From: Clarireedia homoeocarpa | Taxonomy: Eukaryota; Ascomycota; Leotiomycetes; Helotiales; Rutstroemiaceae | Assembly (NCBI GenBank): GCA_001465935.1 | Contig: LNKV01000007.1 | Coordinates: 1,116,001 to 1,180,000, forward strand | DNA length: 64,000 bases | Direction of reading: 5' to 3' | Part shown: positions 35,251-48,089 of the stretch, piece after piece | How the letters are laid out: each line of letters opens with the position of its first letter | How positions within the stretch are numbered: position 1 is the first letter of the stretch | Made by a program: the position numbers and the translations under genes | Notes under the pieces: generated by a model | Database searches by the model: none | Seen by the model: the letters and a program-made list of their open reading frames with translations, nothing else | Told to the model about the DNA's origin: nothing

Positions 35251-35837
35251 CACATTCGAATCGATCCGGGCCTTAAGGGGCACTACGTATATACTGTATA
35301 TAGGTACAACAACAGCCCCAACAACCCTGCCTGTACGTACGAGCGCACCATTCACATGGGCCAAGTTACTCGCGAGTGCAAAAAAACATCACGTAACAGC
35401 TTCTGGATCTTCTGTTCCCTTTCTTTTTTTTCTGCCTTTCCCCATAAATTTGAGCGATACTACCGGCAACTCGACTCCGTACATACATACATAGTCGACA
35501 GCTAAGGAGAAATCGGGATCCATCCATCCTGTACGGATATTAAGTGAGTGTGCAGTCATGGACTGTTGGAGTGTCTCAGAGCCGAGCCTTGCGCGTTCCC
35601 TCCGTCCATCATTTTTCTTTTCGATGAGTCTAGTGCTGGGGCTGGGGCTGGGGGCCAGGTCTTGGGGGCTGCACGTACCCCAAAGAAGGAAGGGGGGGAA
35701 GCGACAGCTCGCGCCGCTGATTGGTCAGAGAACGAGCAACGAACGCGTGGTTTGGAACGGGTTTGGGTTTGGGCTTGGGATTGCTGTGATTGGTGGTTTT
35801 AGGCTGTTGCGCATACATCTTAGATTGATGTGTGATG

Positions 35838-35883
35838 CGATGTGATGTGATGGATGAATGAATGGATGGATGGATGGATGGTT
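35838..35883. repeat. (ATGG)n/(GATGT)n microsatellite
   Basis: GTGATGT words grade into about eight ATGG/ATGA units. Confidence 0.85.
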
Positions 35884-36784
35884 GGTTTAGCACGAGATAG
35901 AGTACGGTACGGTACTCCGCCTTTGTCATCGCACGTTAGATAGATCGATATTGTAACTCCACTTTATGGAGGAATGCTTGCTTGCCTGGCTCTGCCTTTT
36001 TACCGTACTAAGTATGCTGTGCCGACTAGTAACTATGATCTATGAGCTAACCTAACAACTGTACGGAGTAATGGGTCGGGAAGGGAAGGGAAGCGAAGGA
36101 TAGGAAGACACGAGCCAGAGGGAAATCAATGCTATTTGCGTGCAAGGAAATGGCCTGCTGGCTGTAAGTATGTCTGTGTGTCTGCAATGTATTGTAAGGA
36201 TACATTGCAGCCAGACAGCCAGACAAACAGACAAGACAAAGAAAGGCCAGGTCAGGCCGGACTGACTCACCGCCGACGCACGCACACAAAGTTGGAACTA
36301 CGCAGGCAGATGAGGCTGGAGAGGAGGTGAAGTGAAATTCGATGGAATACATGACGCTGCACGAGAACGTAACGTTGTCTCGACGAAATATCGATCTGGG
36401 TGAATGAATGAATCAGTGTTCACCTAAGCACGCATCTTAGCATCGCACAGTTCGCACCGGTACGCAGCCCAGCGCACAACTCGGAGCCTCCGCATAAGGC
36501 TGAAAAAGCATAAAATGTGGTGGGAATGTCTGAAGAATCCAGAGACCGAGTACAGGATGGGTGCTGATTGGCCTGGGAACGGGATCATGAGATGGGAGAT
36601 GGCGCGGTGGTGCATGAGCCTTGTGGTGATGTATTTTTTGATGTGCAATTGAAGGGATTGCGTAGACCGCCGGACCGGGGTGGGCAGAGGTAAAAGCGGA
36701 TAGAGGTTTGGCTGGGGTTGGGCCGGATTGGGGGAATTTAAGGGACTTTTTGTGAGTGGTTGGCTTGGGAATGGGGGCATGGGG

Positions 36785-36855
36785 GGCATGGGAGGGCATG
36801 GAGTAGTGGGAATGGGTCGATTGGATTGGATTGGGATTGGATTGAATTGAATTGT
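36785..36855. repeat. GGATT/GAATT-type simple repeat
   Basis: GGGCATG words are followed by repeated GGATT, then GAATT units. It is imperfect and purine/T-rich. Confidence 0.65.
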
Positions 36856-37084
36856 GCTGCTTTGTAGATCGATTGCTCGATGGAGTTGAGCTTAGGAGTG
36901 CGAGGCTGGCGTTACAGCCAGGGTAAGGTAGATTTATGCAGTGCTGGTTGGAGCTATGATATCTTATGATGGATTTATAGGGCTGGAGAGAGCATAGAGC
37001 TTTCCTTATCGTTTCTGCATCTGCATATCGGGCCGTGATCTTTCTTCACATGGCGGCATTGATTTGTTATACCGTAGCTACAGT

Positions 37085-37132
37085 ACAGGACCGGACCGGA
37101 CAGGACAGGACAGGACAGGACAGGACAGGACA
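37085..37132. repeat. (GGACA)n microsatellite
   Basis: Two GGACC units followed by seven or so GGACA units. Confidence 0.88.
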
Positions 37133-37176
37133 ACAGGAGTCTTATTTGGGCATGCTGTCCGAGATGGTCTTTGGCT

Positions 37177-37227
37177 GTTGATAGTTGATAGTTGATAGTT
37201 GAAAGTCGATAGCCGATAGTCGATAGC
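37177..37227. repeat. (GTTGATA)n 7-bp repeat
   Basis: About seven units of GTTGATA grading into GTCGATA and GCCGATA variants. Confidence 0.85.
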
Positions 37228-37698
37228 AATGGGGAATGTAGAGAATGGGTATTCGGTGGATACGCAATTAGTCCTGTCGCGCGTTGTGAAATGAGGGGGT
37301 GCTACGATATCCATCCAGATTCCAGCAAGGCCCAGAAACAGTGTGCGGCAAAGCAGACACAGGCTTTACTTTCTTGGGGTAATGCATGCTGGAACTGCTA
37401 CAACGGCAATTTCCAGACATCAAACAGCACAGGAACGAACTACTTGGAGGAATCGCATAGCAATAGCGTCGGTTCTAGATTAGAGGCACCATACTGCACC
37501 ACTCTTTCATTGTCTTGGCCTTCCTTCGCCTTGATTGAACCAGATAAGAGCCAAGCCTTCAAAGCTTCCCAAGCGTTTAATGAGCCACAGCCGCACAGCT
37601 TGCTGATCGTATCTGGCACCAATCAGATTCTGTAACTCGCTCGATCTGCTTCCCGGAATGGGTAATGCATGGGCTAAATCCACCGCATTCGCTTCGTA

Positions 37699-37741
37699 GG
37701 ATGGGATGGCATGGCATGGCATGGCGTGGCATGGCGTGGCC
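37699..37741. repeat. (GGCAT)n with GGCGT variants
   Basis: About eight 5-bp units, alternating GGCAT and GGCGT near the end. Confidence 0.85.
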
Positions 37742-38757
37742 AAGGGTTCTTCCCCCTGCACTAAGGCTACACATATCCACAGCACAGAGGAGGTCTCCGC
37801 ACCCGCTTCCGCTTTTTTAAGGTATTCAAGGTGATCGACTGGGGGGACTCGAACTAGAAATGAGAAATGGGTACGTTGGCGAAGAATATACTGTAGTACT
37901 ATCAACGGCGCAGCAGTGCGATGTACGAAGCGAGAACGGTTAGGTTAGTACGAGAGTAGAGGGAAGGTGCAGAAGGGGAGGGGAGGAACAAGGGAAAGGA
38001 CTATTCCCATCTACTTCGTACAGCGCCTTTTTAGGCTTGTGCTTGTGCTTGGCCGGCAGACTTGTCAATCTACGTTTTCGCGTCGGGAAGGGGAGTGATT
38101 AGTTTGATGATTGCAAATTGGTGGATGGGGCGATGAACTGGATCACTGCACATACATACATACACATACATTTAAAGCGCCTACGAGTATATACTTCCGT
38201 GGTACTATGCTGTCGGGGTGGAGAAAAATTGATTCTAGTGGGGATTATTAAGCCCACGGCTTGGAATACTAATACTGTAGCTGTGACAAAGGAGCAGGTG
38301 GTCTTTGATGATTTGTGATGCGGAAAGGACAGTCTAGAAACATACGATATGTATCTATCGATGGTACCGCTGTATGTGGACCCACGCCCTTCGACTTTGA
38401 CAGCAAGGCACGATGACTGAGCCGGATCGATTAATAGCTCACAATACTGAGTCTCGGTAGAAGTTTATCTCCTGCTCCTGCTCCCCCCCTAGATAATATT
38501 GTGTTGTTGTATGTACGTAGGAGGTCTAGGGACGCGCTGCGGAATTCCGGTTCATGACTTGTTTCGCCGCCGGTGATCTACAGCGGCCTGCTAACTGCTA
38601 ACTTGCTCTGGCTATGATCTGGATTCGAGCTATTGTACAAACACGGAGTCCATTTCGACATCAAAGAACTAGAGCAGTTTCGTCGCGGACATTGCAGGGT
38701 CTGCTGCTTTTGCCTCCCAAATCACCATACCGTACTATCTCATGCTCATGCCCATCA

Positions 38758-38790
38758 ACCACCACCACCACCACCACCACCACCACCACA
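38758..38790. repeat. (CCA)n trinucleotide repeat
   Basis: Eleven uninterrupted CCA-type triplets. They can be read as poly-His, poly-Pro or poly-Thr, but no gene is evident around them. Confidence 0.92.
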
Positions 38791-41157
38791 CGATGCCTGT
38801 CGACAATGCGAACCCGAGCTTTCCATGCCATGCCACGGAATGGAAACGCAATCAATTTCAATCACAATACAGAAGCAATGCATATCCATCATCCTTCCGC
38901 TGTCCGTACGACGAGTACAAACGAGAAACAGTACACGTGGATTCATCTCTGTCTCAGAAATCCAAATGCCGTTGTTCTCCATCCTGCAAAATACTGCATG
39001 CTCTCGATTTCAGTTACTAACATAACATGTGGTCGGAGAAATCGGCTACACACACCAACTACTCTATCTATAACCTTACTTGCCGGTACATCACCCCTTG
39101 TCAAGATCCATCCAGATATCCACTCATGCTTCCGGCCGCTAAATAAGGGACTTTCGCGATATTTCCGCATTGCGGAATCATGAGATTATATTCTGGGAAA
39201 TCTTGCTTGTTGGAGGGTATTCTTCCTCTGGGCCCATACGAGCATCCCATCTTCATTTCGCGCTGGGCATAGGCTAGGCCTACGTAACCGGTCGTCGCTT
39301 CGACGGGGACGGAGGATGAAATGGCATGGGGTTCTCCGTCCCTGCGGCAAAACGAGTGCAAAAGCGCCATGAGGCACAGCTAATTACTGTATTTCGTTGG
39401 TTGTTGTCTCCATTGTTCCCACAGTACTCACTCGTTACTGCGTACTTGTATGTACAGTGTGTATCTATTCCCATCCTGAGGTTAATCTTTAACCGAGAAG
39501 CTCCTGCTTCAGGAAGCTGTGGTTTAATTCTTTTACGTCAAAATGGATATTGCATGGTTAGGCAGAAAAAAGGTATATGTGTTGTTAACCCACAATCAAT
39601 CTTACTTCGTCGGAATCACAATGTCGGTGCGCTTAGATTCCCCTTTCATTCGCCGTGAAAGGAAAGGTAAGTAAGTATCAAATAACCAACACAACAGTCA
39701 TCAATGTGAATCACATGAAATTCACAATTGCCCATACACATAGGACAAAGATGAGACAGGATCTGGACCACAGGGATTTCAATTCAAAAGTACGTGCTTT
39801 CTTTCTTTATCCCCCGGATCTCCACAATATGGTCTGGGTTCTCGTTAACCTAACCTTGAGGTAACTAGCTAACTAGCAATCCTAGATATTCTGATTCTCG
39901 TCGCGGCACATATACCTTGTCCTGCCATGCCTAACACACGCAGCAAATCTTGATTTTTATTTCTTCAACAAAGCGATATACCCATATCCGGAAACCGAGC
40001 CACACAAGGCTTGTCAACGCCCTTTGCCTTCTCGTGCACATCAAAGCCCCCCCCCCCCTCGCGCTTCGGTTTCAGAAATTGCTTCTTGTGTTAATGAATT
40101 GACTTTAGAGTGCTTGTTGACCTTAGTCATCCTTATCATTTGACCACACACGGGATCGGGGTTGCACAGCTGGGGGACCCGAGGAGATAGATACCTTGCC
40201 AGCCTTATCAATCAATCCATGGGATGGATGCATCGATGCGCACAATACGAATGGACAGGATAGGATAGGATGCAAGCCCGCAATTTCAAATCCACAAAAC
40301 CTCCTTCGTGATTGAGGAACATAGCCCTCGTGTCTTTGCTTTCAAATCACTCAAGCAAGGCTCCAGCGAACAATGCTTAAGAAATACGCAATGCAATTCG
40401 TACTTGCCAGTTGTTGGAAGGAAGCAGCACCCACCCACAAATCAGATTTCCATGTCGATCTCGGCATGGGGGTCAACATTTTTTATTGTTATGAAACCCC
40501 TTTCGCTGTTTCTGCTGTTAGTTGTCCCGAATCCCGTCGTCCGGCGTACGGGAAGTGGAGTGCGCAGCATTTCCTTGTCTGTCCGGCTTCCACGTACACA
40601 TGTCTTTGTTGGTCAAATGATTGGTTTTTTGGGTTTTTTTTTTTGCTTTTCTACGGGATTAAATTCAATATATTCATGCCAAGGGCGCAGTACATACATG
40701 TCGCCATATGGCTATCTAGCCAGGAGCTAGAGCCAAAAAGCAAAATGGAGCATGGGGAAAAAACGTTTCCCCCTTCCTTTCCTAGCTCATCTAGACTCGC
40801 TCCGGTTCCCAATCTTCCCCTAGGCTGCGTGCGTGGTTTTTGGACGTCGGATCCTCGGGTGCGGTGAAAAGAAAGTGTGGCTTTCATGTCATTCATACCT
40901 CTGCTTTCTACAAACCCCTGGCTAGTTTCGATTTCGATAGCTACCTGTTCTTTCGTTCGTTCATTGTGTTTGCTCTCCATTCATCCACACTAGCTGGCTG
41001 CCCAGGGGTTGTAGTTAGGTATCTGAGGAGGAGAGGCATAGAGAAGAGATAACCCGATAGCGATTTACACTGCATGAATGTGTCCCTGTACGAATGTACG
41101 AAGTACATATTTATTTGGTGTTGTGATTCATCGTGCATAAAGCAAATATTGATGAAA

Positions 41158-41206
41158 GGGTAGACGAGACCAGACGAGACGAGACCAGACGAAACGAGAG
41201 CGAGCC
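41158..41206. repeat. GACGAGACCA-type repeat
   Basis: Imperfect 10- to 15-bp units of AGACGAGACC and AGACGAAACG. Confidence 0.75.
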
Positions 41207-44200
41207 CGAAACCAGGCGATAAAAATTCATATACTTCAAATCGCCACGCCGCATGGCTTCGGTTCAGCAAACCAAAACTGGGAGTGCGGGGGTGGGTTGA
41301 AAATGGCCTGACCCGACCGAACTCTCCGCCTTTCTACTTTGAGGCTCTGCTTTACTCCATCTGAAGAAGATGCTACCGTAGACTTTGTGAGCGGCGGTGG
41401 TGGTGGTGGTCACCCACGCAGCCGTATTCCAGGCTCCAGCGCTGGGGAGCAACGAAGTGACCGAATAGGCTCGGGTCGTACGAAGAAAGTCGCAGCCTGC
41501 TCCCAATGTGATTCATCTTGCATTTATCCCAAACACCCCCGAGTTTAATAATCCGCAAAAGTAGAAAAAAGATTCAATTCTTTGGAAGAAGGGGGGTTTT
41601 GGCGTCTGCCTGAGGCTCCCGGCAGTTCCATTCGGACCATCTATACCGATTCGCTGTTATGAGTTGCGGAGGTTCTTTCAAAGATGTTATCTGTATTTCT
41701 GCCTCTTCCGCGCTTACCTATCTTTTATTCATCAATTGAGGTTTGGGTACCGTGATTGCAACTGCATACTCGGTGCTTGTTTTTGCTTGCGGGTTTGTAT
41801 GGGTTGGGTTGCTCCAATACATAGAACTATCATATCGGATTACCAAAGAACTTTATTTGAGTTCTGGATCGCGTTCGGAGGTGTTCATGTGCACACGGGA
41901 TTGCTTACTTTTTTGTTTGGTGAGCGTGTGAAGTCCCGAACAGCCTTACAAGTGCCGAAATGGCGGAGGGCGCTTTCATTCGGTATCGGGGATATTTTGT
42001 TTTTTTGTTTTTTTCGCCGAGGTCGACGTCGACGTCGGGGAGTTTTTTTTATTTTCTCTCTCTCTCTCTCCGTGATGGTGTGGATGATTTTTGGTACAGC
42101 TATGGTAAAGGTATGGTTACTACTGTCGGGCGCGGATGCGCTTTCGAGCGGCGAGTGGTTATGTATTTTTTTTTTCGGATGGATGGAGGGATCAACGATA
42201 CTGTCTGTATTATACCAGGAATGAAGAAGCAATGGAGGGCTACAGCGATGCGGAAATTGCAGATGGCTCCCAAAGTGTCTCATTTTTCTCCCCATGTCTT
42301 GTCTTCTTTTGTTTCGTCTCATCTCGTCTGGTCTCCTCGTGCTTCTCTGTGGGAGGCACAGCATAAAACAGGACAGCTCGACAGGGGCTTTCGATCGGTC
42401 AGATTGTCGTATGCGTCATGCCTCGGGGCGTATTTCAGCGACGTTTTCAGTGACATGAGGCTCAAGTGGCCGGTGGATGCGGTTTGGAGGTTGCAAGGTC
42501 AATTGATCGGTGCCTGGACACGTCGTACACGTAGTTCGTGTGCGTGGGCTGGAGTGGCGAGAGCCTCGTCTTGATTCTTGGGTGGGGTGGTTGGCTGAAA
42601 GATGCGCATCATGCTTGTTGTGACGCTGAGGATTGAGAGGTTATGGCTCTTAAAAAAAATATGCTTGCTCCTCGGTGTCCTTGTCAGTTGGGCTTGCAGG
42701 CATAGCTGCTGGTCGTGCTTTCCTAAATCTTCACCGCTATCCACGAAGTTGGTGGGTATTTGGTCGTGTTATGCAAGGCGTTTTTACGGCTTCTTCAATG
42801 CTACTGCCATGAAAGAGGCTCGGTGCAAGTTGCTGGTCATCGTTCGATCTGTGTTGCAGTAAGGCGAATGCGTAGTTACTCAGTCCTACTACGAAACTCC
42901 CTCCATATCCTGCACTTCTATATATCGATATGGTGACCCTGAACGATATGTTGTATGGTGCTCATACCGTTGAGTCGTTGCATGTCTCTCGTGTGAAGAA
43001 ATACGAATGTGAACTTGAGGCTCATGTTTGATGAACAGGTTGCAGACCAGGTTGCCTTCGATCAGTATCAAAGTTTTGCTATTTGCTCTGGTTGTGATAA
43101 TTGTCCTTCCTTGGCTGATTGTTTGCGCCTCGAGCTCGAACTTATTGGTAGCAGCGAGTGGAAATTCCATCTATCCTCATCACTGGATGTCCTTGTGTCT
43201 TACCAATTTTACCGTTGATAACGTCCATGAGAGATTTCACCATCACCTAGCTACAAGCACCTAGGGTGGCCGGAGAGCAGTATCTCGACTATGTTTGCAG
43301 TCACTCATTATCGGAAAGAGTATACGAGGTGAATACAGAAGATCGGAACATTTTATGACCATGTTGGTATGCTCTCGATAACAAGCATATGAGAAGGACG
43401 CACACAGAGTTCGCCTTTTCCCCCTACTCCATGCCCAGCTATCTGCTGCTCGGAGTCCGTCCTTACTTCGATGGCCACTGCCTCGGGAAACTCGGTCTCA
43501 ATGAAGTGGCCGAAATGTTCCACTCGCCCATCCGTTTGTCTTGATTCATCCATCATGTCGGTATTACCATGTCACTATCGACCAAAATCCATAGCTAGCA
43601 AGAACTCCTCGCAAATACAGTTCTCCAGCCCCTAAGAAACGCAAAAACAATCGATCCCCAACTATGTTGTCGTCAGTTTTCCCTTCCACACAGACCTTCC
43701 AATTCCTCCACGAGCTAGGCTTGTTTACAACAAGTCGTTGACACTATCGCCATGCTAGTAGAAGAACCCTACATACATTTATTTCGAACCCCATTCTTTC
43801 TACCGCGATCGTCTGAGTTTTAGTTTACCTCCGCATGCTAGCAAAGTCCCGCTTCATTTCTTGCCATTTAGAGTTTTTGGCTTCTTTTCTGGACGGAATT
43901 GATTCTACGTGGGGATGAGCACGCACACGAGAATCGAGTCATTGTTTTTCTTGGGTTTTGATGGTATTCTGTTCTTTGCGTGAATTGGTAGGGATTTCAA
44001 GTTCACAGATCTAGGGAATGCCGAAAAATACACAATCCCAGACCAACAAGCCTGGAAATGCCGATCTTTCAAGCCAGAAAGCTGCTGTGTTAATTTTCAG
44101 GTCTCTCACCAAATCCCATGCCGGCAGTTCGGACCGCCACCATCAAGAATCATTTCCCTCCCAGACTCCCCGATTTTCAGTTCCAGATTTTCCTTCCAAC

Positions 44201-44210
44201 CGTGTATTAA

Positions 44211-44252
44211 TTTTTATTTTTATTTTTATTTTATTTTATTTTTTTTTCATTC
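44211..44252. repeat. (TTTTTA)n repeat
   Basis: TTTTTA units running into a T tract. Confidence 0.85.
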
Positions 44253-44552
44253 CGTTCTTCCCTATCTCCTAACAAGAAGGTTAAGTAGTGTGATGTTGAG
44301 TTTTGTTCCCCCATGTCATGTCTTATCATTCATTCTCTCCGACTTTTACCCCGCGTTTTGAGTCGGGTCGTGCCTCGCTTCATTCCCCTCCCCCAAAAAC
44401 ACCCAGAGCTAAGCTTTGAATATACGGGGATTTATCCGCTTGCGGTCTAGCTCAAAGCACGCCTCGTATGCCTTTGGGAGAGGAGATCTTGCAGAAATGT
44501 CCAGAGTGTGCTATGTGATGGGAAAGAAAGAGGAGAAGTTCTGGACTCTTGT

Positions 44553-44625
44553 GTAGATTGGGCGGTGTAGTGTAGATCGGGCGGTGTAGTGTAGATTGGG
44601 CGGTGCAGTGCAGTGCAGTGCGTTG
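44553..44625. repeat. 19-bp minisatellite plus (GCAGT)n
   Basis: Three copies of GTAGATYGGGCGGTGTAGT starting at 44553, followed by four GCAGT/GTGCA words. The unit length of 19 bp matches that of the array at 35121, but the sequences are unrelated. Confidence 0.8.
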
Positions 44626-45655
44626 CGTTTCGTTTCGTTTGATGATCTTCGTTCGTTCGTTCGTTCGTGTATTTCGCTTTCGTACCGAATGACGCTTGAG
44701 ATAAGCTATTGAAAGTGTCATTCTCCTTCATCGTTTGATGAACACCGAATTCGGAAGTTACTGTCACGTCTTTGGCTTCATCTTAACACCTATACTTGTA
44801 ACCCCGTTGGCCGAATACAACACTCAAAATCTCCGCTGCAGTTATGTCTCCCAGAATTTCCTCAGATATCGTACTCATATCTGGTATCATATTTTCATTG
44901 TCAAAAAAGACGCCCTCACGGCACACAAACGTAAGCCACAATCCCCTCACATCTTACCGGGGGGAATGGTGTATGTATGGTAAAGCTTGTTGCGTGATGG
45001 CGCATGGTTCGTGTACTGTATTAGTGTGATGGTTACAAGTCGCGATTGTATTTCCTGTTGTCCGTAACCAATCGCAAAGGCGTGGTTTGTACCTAGTTCC
45101 TAGATAAGTGATCGAAAAAAAATGTTAGTCGAGCGGCTGGAAAGTTTCTCTGGATTTGGGACTCGGAATGCGGAAAATTAAGAAAGGTTGTTGAGGAGAG
45201 AGGGGGCTTTCTCGATGTTTGTGCGCACGGCATTTTCAAATCCCACTCTATGCTGGACTTGCTGGGTCTCGATTGGATTCCGGATTGGAGCTAGATGGTT
45301 GAATATGGGGTAGTGCGTGGAGGGGTAGTAAGATGGAACCCCATTCGGGTTAATATATATGTACGTTGTTGATCCTTCGTTCTCATGAGTTTTCCATATT
45401 CCTTCCAGAGAAGAGTTCCCTGTGGTAGTATCAGTAGATATTGATTAACCTCATCGTACTCTTTCTCACATCATCTCAGCCGAAGCAGATCTTACCCCAC
45501 GCACTAAGTCGTTCTACCTGCAATACCAATATCACTGCTCCTCCTTCTCGTCCGCCTTTCACATCAATTGCATTACTGTCTTTTCTACCTCAATTCCAAT
45601 TTTGCTTCCTCTTTCCACCGATCATACTCCTCGAGTTCCTACCAAGCAGCTCAAA

Positions 45656-47059
45656 ATGTCCGACTCTTCCTCCCACGATAATATCCAACATGATCCTGAA
45701 AAACCCTTGACGCAACACATAGTAGGAACTCAGGATCTTTCCCGGCAGATCACACTTCAATTGAATGCAGATCAATATGAAAGGCTGTTCTTCCAACCTA
45801 CATCTGCAAAAGGAGATCTTGCAAAGCGTCTAGGTATGCTCTTTCTCTCGCGCAATCTCTTTCCTTGGCCATTAGTCTGCCCAGACGGCCGTGGTATCCG
45901 AAGTGTTAGCGGAGCCTCACCCCAGTCCGCATAGAGCAATCGCCAAGATGGATGAAGGGCGCCCTGCTAGCTCTCAAGAGCCACAGCCATGTGGGCCGAC
46001 TATCTCCGTCCCGCCTCCTCCCCTTCCTCCGTCTCCCTCTCAAAGCCATCAACTAACCCTACTCAGGAAACCCCACCCTCCTCGGACTCATCGGCTTCCT
46101 GGTCCCCTTCAGCAGCACCGTCTTCTCCCTCCTCCAATTCCAAGGCTCTTCCCCCAGCTCCCTCGTCTCCGTCTGCGGAACCTTCTATATGTTCGGCGGG
46201 CCCGTCATGATCGTTGCCGGCATCTGTGAGTTCATACTCGGCAACACCTTCCCCTTTGCCGTCTTCGCCACCTTCGGTGCGCACTGGCTGTACCTCGGTT
46301 TACTAAACGACCCTGTGCATAACATCGCTGGTTCGTATGCTACTACCGTTGCGGGAGTCGCGGTACCGGGCTCGCTGAATCAGCAGTATAATTCGGGACA
46401 GGGTAATTATAATGTGGTGATGGCGCTGGTTTGCTTTATCTTCTTGTTGGGGAGTCTGAGGACGAATGTACCGTTTGTGATAGTGTTTTTTACGTTGGTG
46501 TTTGTATTTAGTTTCCTCGCCGCGGGGTATTATCATCTAGGATGGTATCCGACGACGGAGGGGTTGGATAGTGCGACTTATTTCTTTAAGATCGCGGGTG
46601 GATTTGGGTTTGTGTCGATTCTCATGGGATGGTGAGTTCCTTCCTTCTTTGTTTCTCTCTTCTTCCCGTATTACCTCACTTTGAAGAATGGGCTTCAGGG
46701 ATGATTCGTGAGCAGAAGGATGAGAGAGCCAGGTGTTTCTGAGGCCAAGACCCTGGACCCCTCCGGCTCGCTTCGCTCTCACCTCATCTCCCTTCCCCTT
46801 TCTGCCCACTCTCCTCACACGCACGTTCATATTTCTTCTCCCACCTCCTCTCACCCACCAACTCAAAACCATCATCCCCAAATCCACGTACAGCGACTAA
46901 CCCTACCCAACCAGGTACCTCGCAATGATCACCTCCTGCGCCAGCACCGGCGTCCCCTGTCCACTCCCCGTATTTGATCTCAGCACCAAAGTATTCGCAC
47001 GGGACCGCGAAGGCGCCAAGAGCGAGCACGCAGGTGCCGTGCAGCAGAATGCATTATGA
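45656..47059 (+). CDS. GPR1/FUN34/YaaH family membrane protein
   Basis: The family includes the fungal acetate/acetic acid channels AcpA, Ady2 and Ato. Exons 45656-45833, 46067-46631 and 46915-47059, giving 295 residues from the ATG at 45656. The hydrophilic N-terminus ends in a TSAKGDLAKRLGNPTLLGL block that matches the family signature region. About six membrane segments follow, including FGGPVMIVAGICEFILGNTF, a characteristic loop-helix. The usual signature is NPAPLGL; here it reads NPTLLGL, so the second Pro is replaced by Leu, suggesting a divergent paralogue rather than the main acetate carrier. The introns (233 and 283 nt) are long for this window and pyrimidine-rich. Substrate unknown; family assignment secure. 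Confidence 0.88.
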
Positions 47060-48089
47060 TTGTTTTCTTTTTTCCCGCAGACATTAATGACTGGGCATGT
47101 GAAGAAGAGGAATGAGGAGGTGAAATAATCGGTATGGTGTCCTGTACGATATCAACGTGGATTAGTTATTCACTGCCGACTGGATACATATCAATGTATC
47201 TCAGCCGAAGCACGTCTCTAGAGGGTTCAAATGGGAGAAGAAAAGAGGACGTAGATGGGAGTGGGCGGCTCTATTCTGACTATTTTGGTGTAAGGATGGG
47301 AGTGATGTGGTATAGAAATGGAGTTGATTGTATTGTATTGTATATATTGGGAAAAAATATTGGATGTCGTCAATGGTAATCCGTCTAAGGGCCTCCTGAA
47401 ATACAAGATGTTAGCTGCGAAGATTATGTATTCGATCTAGTGCTTCGTAAATGGAAAGAAACTCGATGCTTATATATGCTATGGGCGGATTGTGGCGGCA
47501 CCTTCCTTCAAGTTATCGATTCCATAGTTGCGGGGCACTATATTCTCGTCTTTACGGCCGTGGTCTGATTTGTATGCTGCTTTGTTGTGACGAGGAACTG
47601 TAAAGCCTATCGGTCCCAAAAGCGGTTCACTTCAGTTGTGCCTCAAGCCCTACTCGCCTTGGCTTGAAAACTACCAAATGTCTTTGATCAGACACACAAG
47701 GCACTCCTTCCCCACAGTAGCAGCTAATTTCAGATCTTGCTGAAATTGCGGCTATATAAGGAGTCATATACTCCATGGACGTATTGCTAGCAACACTGTC
47801 AGTTCAGTACTGTCGTATCGCTTTACCCAATCTTGAAATGTCGTCCCCTATATTATGATATCACAAATGCATAAGGAACATAGATTGTCAAAATTGTCTT
47901 TATTCTTCACACCTTCAGGTATGAGATTTTCAATGGCATTACTCAATTGTTATCGCTCCCAGCTCAACAATGCTTGCTGCCAATGAAGACGAAACTACTT
48001 ATTAATACGAACATCATACGGACACTAATGCAAGATCAATGCCGAATAAGATGTCTTAAAGAAGGAAAGTGTGAGATGTATTAAAGCAT
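47060..48089. other. Intergenic between two gene 3' ends
   Basis: Presumed 3' UTRs of the GPR1-like gene and of beta-tubulin (convergent). No coding signal was recognised. Confidence 0.5.

Larger units (their letters stand above)
29750..45655. other. 15.9-kb interval with no supportable gene
   Basis: Both strands carry only short frames without recognisable domains or coherent exon chains. The interval is dense in simple repeats, listed separately. It lies between the 5' ends of two divergent genes (bZIP and the GPR1-like gene). It may hold long regulatory regions, UTRs or non-coding transcripts, none of which can be shown from sequence alone. Confidence 0.55.

Noticed and set aside
37840..37865. 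A GACTCGAACT phrase resembling a tRNA T-arm on the minus strand
   Set aside because: The flanking bases cannot form a T-stem and no acceptor or anticodon arm is present. A similar phrase at 34306-34320 failed the same test.
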